Assembly (NCBI GenBank): GCA_947628225.1 | Contig: CANQYY010000006.1 | Location: 86,378-124,824, forward strand | Length of the DNA stretch: 38,447 bases | Source: an uncultured Lachnospiraceae bacterium | Lineage (GTDB): Bacteria > Bacillota > Clostridia > Lachnospirales > Lachnospiraceae | Direction of reading: 5' to 3' | Shown here: in pieces, positions 32,004-38,447 of the stretch | Layout: the number at the start of each line of letters is the position of its first letter | Numbering within the stretch: position 1 is the first letter of the stretch | Notes under the pieces: model-generated | What the model was told of the DNA's origin: nothing | The model's input: only the letters and a program-made list of their open reading frames with translations | The model's database searches: none | Position numbers and translations under genes: made by a program

Positions 32004-34394
32004 TTATTTCCCCTGTGCCGCTTCAATCAAAGCAGTAAAGTTATCTTTAATATGGAAGAGTCCGGTAAACGGAAGCGGTTTTCCTTCTGCTCTCCAGGAG
32101 GTAGCGTCATAAAGTCCCCAGATCGTAACGCTGGTTATGTTTCCGCCAGCTTTCTTGGCATCGATCAGAGCTTTCATAATCTTCTTCCAGTATTCTGCCT
32201 CTTCTTTTGCCGTAGCTCCATCTCTGGTAGCATCCAGCTCAGTGATCTGAACCTCCAGATTTGCCTTGCAGAACTTATTCAGAGCTGTCGTAAACTTATC
32301 TACCGAATGATAGGACCCGGTAACACTTAAATGGGACTGCATGCCAACGCCGCTGCAGATTTTATCTCCCGCAGTATTTATGTCATCCTGTGTATTGAGC
32401 CAGTTACACATGGTTATCATACGGTCTGCCGTATCCTCGCCATAAGTATTGTAATCATTATAGATCAAGGAAATATCTGTTCTCTTATTGGCTTTCAGCA
32501 CATCATAAGCAGATTTAAATGCCAGCTTCACATAGGATGGATTCGTAGACATCTTGCCGGAGGAAGACTTGTCTTCCGTATCATAAATAGCCTCCCAGAA
32601 AGTCGGCTTGTCAGCATCCGCCGCATTATGACTGTGGAAGTACTCATTTACCACATCGACCGCATAAATAACATCGGCATACGGTCCCTTTAAGATATGG
32701 TCTAATACCGTCCTTGTATACCACTCAAGACGGGCGTTCATAGCTTCTTTGGAAGCATTTTTCCTGGTCACGCCGGAAGCAAATGTATTCTTAAAGAATA
32801 ATACCGGCGTCTGCTGATGCCATACCAGAACGTGGAAACGCATCTTGAGTCCCTGATCGTGGGCTCTCTTTAACAAATCATCTACCGGTTCCAGACGAAG
32901 TTTCGGATAAACTACTTCACCCGCCTTTTGATTTTCAGCATAAGAAGCATAATCATCGGTTACATAATAACCCAGCTTTTTCGCTTCTTCGACAGTGACA
33001 AAGTCCCTATCCGTCGTCGTGGACGGTAAGATGGCATCCGGTTTCATCGCATTTCCCATCGTCACGCTGTTATACTGCGCCTTGATAAAACGCATGGTAT
33101 TTTCACCCATCAACTGGTTGTAATCTACCGCTACGCCCATATACTTAAAGATATCCTTGTAGGTATCATATAAGGACGGAATCGTATAGTCCGGTACATT
33201 CCGGGAAAGCAGCTTCAAAGAGGTGGAATCCACATACAGATCGTCGTTGGCTGAATTTCCTCCCTCAAAATACAAGCCAAAGTGGGATACATCATCCGGG
33301 GTTGTTACCTGATAGGTAACCTGAGACCACTGTTTTGGATCCTTCAGTATATAATCGGCTGAACAGGCCCAGTTACTTTGCGCTGTAGTAATACATTTTA
33401 CATTGGCATATACTTCTTCTCCGCCTGCCACTGCTTTTGTTTCCGTAGAAAGAATGATGGCAGCCTTATCGGAAGCGGTATCCGCTAATTTTACATAGGT
33501 GGAAAACTCATAGGTGGCGCTCGGCTCTACCATTTCCGATAAATCTAAGAGCGCTCCCTGGGCAGGGCTTACGCGGTCGGTAATCTTCAGGCATTTCCCG
33601 TCATATCCGTTCTCATCAATGACAGCCGTCGGAGCGGTGCTTGCCGCGCGGGGACCCCATGGCTTTATCTCCCCGTCATTAAAGTCGCAATTCATTACGA
33701 CAGTGCCAAAATCTTCCTTTGTCACCGTTACGTCGCAGGTAGCCTTTTTACTGCCGATGGCCGCGGTAATGACAGCGGTTCCTTTTTCTACTCCCCTTAC
33801 CATTCCGCCCTTGACCGTTGCTACCGCCGTGTTGCTCGAGCTCCATACTACCCGGGACGCCTCGGATGCCGGTGTTACGGTGGCATTTAATTGAATCGAG
33901 GCATTGTAGGGCACGGTCAGAGCCGTGCGGTCCAGCTTGACGTCAGCGTCCACTAACGGCTTTGTTGTTGCCGTCGTTCCCGGTTTCGTAGTCGTTCCCG
34001 GAGCGGTTGTCTTCGTTCCCGGAGCCGGCGTCTTTGACGGCTTTGCCTTCTTTACCGTTACTTTACAGGTCAGCTTGTAAGCTTTTTTCTTTCCCTTAAC
34101 GGTTACCTTTGCCGTTACCTTCGTGCTCTTTCCTGCCTTCAGGCCCTTTACGGTAACGCTGGTCTTTTTCTTCTTTGTCAGTTTCGCTACTTTTTTGCTT
34201 TTTACCGACCACTTTGTCTTCTTGATCTTCTTTCCTTTAATCGTGATCTTTTTGGTCTTTCCCTTTGTTACGGATATCTTCTTTTTCTTTAATTTCGGTT
34301 TTGAGGCGGCGGCGCTGTCCGGAGCTGTTATCCCAAGCCCGGATACCACAAAGGCCAGCGCCAGCATGCCCGCCATCGCCTTACGAAGTTTCAT
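32004..34394 (-). CDS. Secreted GH10 endo-xylanase with Ig-like and carbohydrate-binding modules
   Basis: 796 residues. Signal peptide 1-31; Lys-rich Ig-like module about 33-118; Pro/Thr/Gly linker about 119-147; BIG2 domain about 150-227; CBM4/CBM22-like beta-sandwich about 229-398; GH10 barrel about 405-793. Catalytic acid/base is Glu584 (DVVNEYF) and nucleophile Glu719 (ITELDATRDG); HVLVWHQQTP also fits GH10. It should cut xylan on the cell surface or in the medium. The start at 34394 is chosen over 34445 because AAGGAGG lies 7 bases before it and the signal peptide begins there. There is no anchor such as LPXTG or dockerin; the cationic N-terminus may bind the wall (inference). A terminator-like hairpin lies just upstream. 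Confidence 0.94.
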   Translation of the reverse strand: MKLRKAMAGMLALAFVVSGLGITAPDSAAASKPKLKKKKISVTKGKTKKITIKGKKIKKTKWSVKSKKVAKLTKKKKTSVTVKGLKAGKSTKVTAKVTVKGKKKAYKLTCKVTVKKAKPSKTPAPGTKTTAPGTTTKPGTTATTKPLVDADVKLDRTALTVPYNASIQLNATVTPASEASRVVWSSSNTAVATVKGGMVRGVEKGTAVITAAIGSKKATCDVTVTKEDFGTVVMNCDFNDGEIKPWGPRAASTAPTAVIDENGYDGKCLKITDRVSPAQGALLDLSEMVEPSATYEFSTYVKLADTASDKAAIILSTETKAVAGGEEVYANVKCITTAQSNWACSADYILKDPKQWSQVTYQVTTPDDVSHFGLYFEGGNSANDDLYVDSTSLKLLSRNVPDYTIPSLYDTYKDIFKYMGVAVDYNQLMGENTMRFIKAQYNSVTMGNAMKPDAILPSTTTDRDFVTVEEAKKLGYYVTDDYASYAENQKAGEVVYPKLRLEPVDDLLKRAHDQGLKMRFHVLVWHQQTPVLFFKNTFASGVTRKNASKEAMNARLEWYTRTVLDHILKGPYADVIYAVDVVNEYFHSHNAADADKPTFWEAIYDTEDKSSSGKMSTNPSYVKLAFKSAYDVLKANKRTDISLIYNDYNTYGEDTADRMITMCNWLNTQDDINTAGDKICSGVGMQSHLSVTGSYHSVDKFTTALNKFCKANLEVQITELDATRDGATAKEEAEYWKKIMKALIDAKKAGGNITSVTIWGLYDATSWRAEGKPLPFTGLFHIKDNFTALIEAAQGK
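33993..34226. repeat. Repeat copy 1: Lys-rich module and linker (in the GH10 gene)
   Basis: About 230 bases of near-identical DNA shared with 36642-36879, both encoding the end of the Lys-rich Ig-like module (KKTSVTVKGLKAGKSTKVTA) and the start of the linker. Differences are mostly at third codon positions. Confidence 0.85.
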
Positions 34395-34425
34395 GCTATA
34401 CCTCCTTATTTCTCTGGGTTTAAAA

Positions 34426-34453
34426 AAGGGTGCACACGCGCGCATGCACCCTT
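34426..34453 (-). terminator. Terminator of the 860-residue Ig-like protein gene
   Basis: AAGGGTGCA (34426-34434) pairs with TGCACCCTT (34445-34453); six T follow on the minus strand. Only about 30 bases separate it from the GH10 start. Confidence 0.8.
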
Positions 34454-34479
34454 CTTTTGTTTTGTCCTCTCAAGTAAGA

Positions 34480-37062
34480 TTATTCTTTCGGCGCGAACTT
34501 AACTTCGCAGACCTCTATCCAGCCTTTGAAGCTAGTACTGAAAAACTGTGCACTAATACAATCTGCCGGCTCATCACTGTCAGAAATAAGCTTCTTACTA
34601 AAGGTATAGGTTATTTCGCCTGTAGATGAATCTGGTTTTCTATTGTGTACATACACTTCTTCCAATCCAGATCCATAGCCGTCCTTATACAGCTTGCTGT
34701 TGGTTGACACATTCAGGCAGAATTTTCCTTGCTGCAGACCGCTTTGTTCTTTAATGACCTCGCCCTCCGGATTATACATCTTTAGCTTAACCGTTATCGA
34801 ACTGTAATCGTTGAGATCAAAATCTGCCGGATAACCGGTCATGTCGGCAAATTTTACACATCCCTTGGTTTTTATTTGCTCCGTGCTTGTAAGAGTAAGC
34901 GATCCGTCTGATACCACTGCGCCTTTTTCCAACAGAATTACATCAGATACAGAGCAGTCGTTCGTATTCTGATTCTTGAAACCAATCGCAAAGTTAATGT
35001 CCCTTCCGGTTGGTTCCAGTTTCTTTCCATCCTTCTGCGTTGTGCCGTCGCACTTGGTATAGTCGAAATCAATTGTCATGGCGCCGTTTGTAATAGCAAC
35101 GTCGTTACTAAGAGGCTGTGCACTTGACCAATCAGCAGCGGTAGCGCCCCCTGTTACTTTACTCGTCCATGCATCCTTTGGCGCTACGGCAAATACTGTA
35201 TCAATCTTATCCCCCGTTGTGTTTCCATAGAATGTTACACCCTGAATATCAGCTAATGTCTTTCCTTCCGGTAACTGATAAGTAAATCCAATACCGGCAT
35301 TGTAGTTTGAAAGGTTCTTTACAGTAGCTGTTCCGTTTTCAATAACAAATTTCTCACATTCCTGAGAAGCATCGTAAACGTGGTCTGCATCCATCGGAAT
35401 ACGATATCCGGCTACTACTTTAACTTTTAACGTGATATCCGTAAAGTTATCTGTATCTGCCAGCTTCAGGATCATGGTACCGGCGCCCGTAGCAGTCAGT
35501 ACGCCGCCTTCAATCTTAGCGCCTGTTGTACCGGCATCCTGTACCGTAATATCCTGGGATTTCGTATCGCCTACTACATCTCCGTTCGCATTTAACAGGA
35601 CACCTTTTACTGTCATACCTTCATTTTCTTCCTTAAGTTCTTCTACGGTATACATTTTGTAGTTGTTCTCTACCTGGATAACGGCGGAAGCAGCATCATT
35701 GTTATATACCTGAACTTTATAGGTAGCCTTTACATCAGTATCTTTTACCTGTGCTGTGATTGTTGCAACACCAGCTTTTACACCGGTAACAAGACCGGTT
35801 GCATCAACCGTTGCTGTGTCTTCTTTGTCGCTGCTCCACTCTATTTCCGCATCTATCTTCTCGCCATTTTTATTTGTTACTTCAGCAATCAGCGGAAGTG
35901 TCTTCGTTTCTTCTACTTTGGTCAAATCGTCTGCCTGTTTAATAGTAATGGCTTTTGGCTCATTTTTGGATACGGAATTCTCATCCTTCTTAAAGGTAAA
36001 GCTCTTAACCTTAATGGTCTTTCCTTCACCCTGCTGTAATGTTACACAAATAGCCTGAAGCTGATTTAATTTAGCGCCCTGACTAACCAGAGATTTCAGC
36101 GGAAGTGTCCAGGTACGCTCTGCCTGTTTGCTGGAAACGTCGCCTTCATATGTTTCCACCTTGCCGGTATACCAGCCGGTGGAACTTTCCGGCCAAACTT
36201 TGACAGATGACTCATGTGGTTTTGAGTTTGCCGGCTCATCCGGATCATAAGCACAAATCATAGATACTTCCAGTGAATCAAAATCGGATACATCTATTGC
36301 ACGGCCCTGCGGATCCATTAAGAATGCCACACCAGAGTTATACTCATCATTAGACGTAAAGCTGACTCCATCCCCTTCATCTGTTAAATCATTATAATAG
36401 GTGTCGCCTACTTTAGTCCAGATATTTTCCGTTTTAGCCTCAATAGTGTACTCATTTCCTTCCGGTACAATTCCACCTGGCTCTTCGCTGGGTTCCGTAC
36501 TGGTTCCCGGTTCTGCACTCGTTCCCGGACCTGCGCTGGTTCCCGGACCTGCGCTCGTTCCCGGACCTGCACTCGTTCCCGGAGCTGCGCTCGTTCCCGG
36601 TTTTGTTGTAGTTGTTCCTCCCGGAGCTGCTGTCTTCGTTCCCGTTCCCGGAGCTGTTGTCTTCGTTCCCGGAGCCGGTGTTGTCTTCGACGGCTTTGCC
36701 TTCTTTACTGTTACTTTACAGGTCAGCTTGTAAGCTTTCTTCTTTCCCTTAACGGTTACCTTTGCCGTTACCTTTGTGCTTTTTCCTGCCTTCAGTCCCT
36801 TTACGGTAACGCTGGTCTTTTTCTTCTTGGACAGCTTAACAATTTTTTTGCTTTTTACCGACCATTTCGTCTTCTTGATGCCTTTGGTGTTTTTGATCTT
36901 TAACTTTTTTTTCTTTTTTACCGTAACTGATACTTTCTTGCTCAGTTTCGGCTTTTTCTTTGCCGCATCTGCGCTGCCTGCCGGCACTACCGATACCGTC
37001 ATGGCTAATGCCATGGCAAGGGCGGTAGCTTTTGCAAGCGTTTTCTTGAGATTCTTTTTCAA
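34480..37062 (-). CDS. Large secreted multi-module Ig-like surface protein
   Basis: 860 residues from a TTG start with AGGAGG 8 bases upstream. Signal peptide 1-34; Lys-rich Ig-like module about 36-123, almost identical in its second half to that of the GH10 protein; a PGTSAG repeat linker about 125-197; beta-sandwich module A about 204-357 (NSGVAF at 242-247); BIG2 about 368-453; second Ig-like domain about 458-550; beta-sandwich module B about 560-712 (NAGIGF); module C about 718-858. No catalytic motif is recognised. Modules A and B resemble those of the neighbouring partial protein and look like carbohydrate-binding sandwiches; that is inference from pattern, not from a match. Function unknown, probably glycan binding near the xylanase. 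Confidence 0.82.
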   Translation of the reverse strand: MKKNLKKTLAKATALAMALAMTVSVVPAGSADAAKKKPKLSKKVSVTVKKKKKLKIKNTKGIKKTKWSVKSKKIVKLSKKKKTSVTVKGLKAGKSTKVTAKVTVKGKKKAYKLTCKVTVKKAKPSKTTPAPGTKTTAPGTGTKTAAPGGTTTTKPGTSAAPGTSAGPGTSAGPGTSAGPGTSAEPGTSTEPSEEPGGIVPEGNEYTIEAKTENIWTKVGDTYYNDLTDEGDGVSFTSNDEYNSGVAFLMDPQGRAIDVSDFDSLEVSMICAYDPDEPANSKPHESSVKVWPESSTGWYTGKVETYEGDVSSKQAERTWTLPLKSLVSQGAKLNQLQAICVTLQQGEGKTIKVKSFTFKKDENSVSKNEPKAITIKQADDLTKVEETKTLPLIAEVTNKNGEKIDAEIEWSSDKEDTATVDATGLVTGVKAGVATITAQVKDTDVKATYKVQVYNNDAASAVIQVENNYKMYTVEELKEENEGMTVKGVLLNANGDVVGDTKSQDITVQDAGTTGAKIEGGVLTATGAGTMILKLADTDNFTDITLKVKVVAGYRIPMDADHVYDASQECEKFVIENGTATVKNLSNYNAGIGFTYQLPEGKTLADIQGVTFYGNTTGDKIDTVFAVAPKDAWTSKVTGGATAADWSSAQPLSNDVAITNGAMTIDFDYTKCDGTTQKDGKKLEPTGRDINFAIGFKNQNTNDCSVSDVILLEKGAVVSDGSLTLTSTEQIKTKGCVKFADMTGYPADFDLNDYSSITVKLKMYNPEGEVIKEQSGLQQGKFCLNVSTNSKLYKDGYGSGLEEVYVHNRKPDSSTGEITYTFSKKLISDSDEPADCISAQFFSTSFKGWIEVCEVKFAPKE
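36493..36600 (-). repeat. 18-bp tandem repeats encoding PGTSAG/PGTSAE linker
   Basis: About six copies of a CGTTCCCGGACCTGCGCT-like unit encode PGTSA(A/G/E) repeats of residues 155-190. Copies differ by single bases, so copy number may vary between strains. Confidence 0.8.
36642..36879. repeat. Repeat copy 2: Lys-rich module and linker (in the 860-residue gene)
   Basis: Partner of 33993-34226, same orientation. The high DNA identity suggests recent duplication or gene conversion between neighbouring surface genes. Confidence 0.85.
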
Positions 37063-37101
37063 AACTCTTACCTCCTATTTAGTATGTTTTATTTAATAAC
37101 A

Positions 37102-37131
37102 CCGGACTGCCCTCTGCTGAAAGCAGCCCGG
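37102..37131 (-). terminator. Terminator candidate after the partial surface protein gene
   Basis: CCGGGCTGC pairs with GCAGTCCGG on the minus strand (one wobble), with a small inner hairpin CTGCT-GAA-AGCAG in the loop. The tail TGTTATT is weakly U-rich. It leaves about 40 bases before the next gene. Confidence 0.6.
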
Positions 37132-37169
37132 CAATTATTACATGGATTGTTTTTAGCAGCCCTGCGCTG

Positions 37170-38447
37170 TTATTTCAGTACCGTTGTATTAGCAGCATCT
37201 TCATCTAAGATCAACGGTTCGCCCTTTACCAGTTCCATGGAAGTGATGGTAACCTTGCTTCCAGTGATGCTGGATTTGATTCCAATTGCTTCCAGAGCGG
37301 AAAGCTCTTCTTCCGTCTGGTCTTTGATGGAAAAGTAAATAGTCCTCTCGTTCTGCGTTACCGTTCCCTCGGTCTTATAAGGCTTTCTCACGGCGGCGCT
37401 CCAGTCGGAACCGTCTTTCACACCTACCAGAGAAAGCTTATCCGAACGGTTATCGGTATTTACCTTCACTTTCACATAGCGGTACCGGGAGATATCCGTC
37501 GCAGACTGTTTCTCGGCATTCAGATAGAATGCGATACCGGAATTCCTCCTGGAATTCGAGGTAAAGGTAACAAACGGATTTCCTTTCTCATCCTTGTCAA
37601 AGACTGCGGATTTATGTCCTAGCTTATTGTCCGGATTCTCCGTCTGGCTGGTAGCTTTTAACTCGTTTTCAGCGGTCAGCGTTATCGGCAGATAATCCTC
37701 CGGCGCTTCCTTTGTGTCAAGAGTGATGCTCTTGATAATATAATTTTCCATATCATATTTTGCCGGATGAATCGGATCCTGGTTTGCTTTCAGGACAATG
37801 TAGCGGATAGCTCTGAAGTCGCATCCCGCCTTGTCGCTGGTACCGTCATCTGTCAGATCATCCCAGGAATACCACAAAGTTTCTGTCGTCATGTCTACCG
37901 CATTGGTATTATAAGCGCCATCTTCCAGACGGCTGGCACAGCTTCCTCCAAAGAACGGATAGGTGGCGCCTTCGTACTTCTCATACCATTTCTCATCCGT
38001 CATATCCAGACCGGAATCATACAGCTCCAGACTGAGCTGTCCTGCGGTCGCTCCGACGATCTTCAGCGATTTATACTGGGTAAAGTCAACATCTTCTCCT
38101 AAGTCGATAACCACCTGCTCGCTGTTCGTCTTCGTATAGCCGATCTTCAGCTCGCCGGTTTCTGCATTGTAGGAGGTTTCCGTATTCGTAAAGGTCTTCG
38201 GATTCTTCTTGTCATCCCTCTCGGTTATCTTGCTCAGATCGATCTTTTTATCTTCTTTTGCCGTGCCGGACTCATAGATCTCAATCTCCACGGTTTTCTT
38301 TACGGACGGCTTCTCAGCGCTGGTTGCCGTAATGGTCACTTTACCGGCGGAAACTCCGGTTACGATACCGGTTTCTTCCCCTACCTTTGCGATCTTTTCA
38401 TCGCTGGAAGCAAACTTCAGCTTTTTCTGGGTCGTATTAGCCGGTAC
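37170..38447 (-). CDS. C-terminal part of a secreted Ig-like/beta-sandwich surface protein (N-terminus outside window)
   Basis: 425 residues visible, open to the window edge. It begins inside a BIG2 domain (KKLKFASSDEKIAKVGEETG ... VSAGKVTITAT), followed by one beta-sandwich module at about 66-215 (ITERDDKKNPKTFTNTET ... IVLKANQDPIHP) and a second at about 225-405 containing TFTSNSRRNSGIAFYLN and ISRYRYVKVKVNTD. The second resembles module A of the next protein (SFTSNDEYNSGVAFLMD). No catalytic motif is seen. A GTG at 38339 is not a start; the frame continues upstream. Probably a carbohydrate-binding surface protein; function not established. Confidence 0.8.
   Translation of the reverse strand, partial: VPANTTQKKLKFASSDEKIAKVGEETGIVTGVSAGKVTITATSAEKPSVKKTVEIEIYESGTAKEDKKIDLSKITERDDKKNPKTFTNTETSYNAETGELKIGYTKTNSEQVVIDLGEDVDFTQYKSLKIVGATAGQLSLELYDSGLDMTDEKWYEKYEGATYPFFGGSCASRLEDGAYNTNAVDMTTETLWYSWDDLTDDGTSDKAGCDFRAIRYIVLKANQDPIHPAKYDMENYIIKSITLDTKEAPEDYLPITLTAENELKATSQTENPDNKLGHKSAVFDKDEKGNPFVTFTSNSRRNSGIAFYLNAEKQSATDISRYRYVKVKVNTDNRSDKLSLVGVKDGSDWSAAVRKPYKTEGTVTQNERTIYFSIKDQTEEELSALEAIGIKSSITGSKVTITSMELVKGEPLILDEDAANTTVLK

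Noticed and set aside
36401..36733. Plus-strand frame with VPGPALVPG repeats
   Set aside because: It is only the antisense reading of the PGTSAG linker repeats and has no signal peptide or ribosome-binding site.
1..38447. CRISPR arrays, tRNA genes, insertion sequences, phage or toxin-antitoxin modules
   Set aside because: I looked for spaced direct repeats, cloverleaf patterns, transposase motifs and small paired genes, and saw none I could support.

Overview
The window looks like a chromosomal segment of a spore-forming, anaerobic, low-to-mid-GC Firmicute, most likely a Lachnospiraceae-type clostridium. The evidence is the spore-coat operon cotJABC, the oxygen-sensitive pyruvate formate-lyase pair, a reverse rubrerythrin next to a PerR-type repressor, DapL-type lysine synthesis, a fused SecDF, and the hprK/whiA/rapZ/crh gene set. 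No tRNA, rRNA, insertion sequence, phage gene or CRISPR array was seen. No stretch longer than 300 bases lacks a gene.

Layout. 1-4950: the 3' end of an unknown gene, dapL followed by a secreted DUF1002 protein (minus strand), a divergent dinB with a LexA-like box, a histone-tail-like DUF6465-type protein, and a small acidic membrane protein. 4955-14476: a long minus-strand block reading hprK, glucokinase, murB, rapZ, whiA, a histidine-free HPr (Crh-like), dnaE, pfkA. It places carbon-status signalling, cell-wall precursor synthesis, a replication polymerase and glycolysis together. 14674-16145: plus-strand Mrp-type Fe-S ATPase and thiamine pyrophosphokinase. 16189-18305: minus-strand operon of a membrane protein with a DUF6273-like domain, greA and yqeY. 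18355-21604: pflB-pflA behind a consensus promoter and a leader RNA that matches the ZTP (pfl-motif) riboswitch with an intrinsic terminator. 21645-25050: secDF, reverse rubrerythrin and perR. 25118-26265: cotJABC with a sigma-E-like promoter. 26382-29061: clpB under a CIRCE/HrcA element. 29140-38447: a cell-surface region with a Lys-rich Ig-like protein bearing an acidic tail, an O-antigen-ligase-like membrane protein, a GH10 xylanase, and two Ig-like multi-module proteins, the last cut by the window edge.

The strongest non-coding finding is the ZTP riboswitch before pflB. Its pseudoknot strand lies inside the terminator, so ZTP/ZMP (the signal of 10-formyl-tetrahydrofolate shortage) would be expected to turn on formate production. 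The strongest protein-level findings are the HPr homologue with no histidine at all but an intact regulatory serine, encoded in the same operon as its presumed kinase HprK, and the surface proteins that share a strongly cationic N-terminal Ig-like module, nearly identical at DNA level in two of them. All calls come from reading the sequence; no database search was run.
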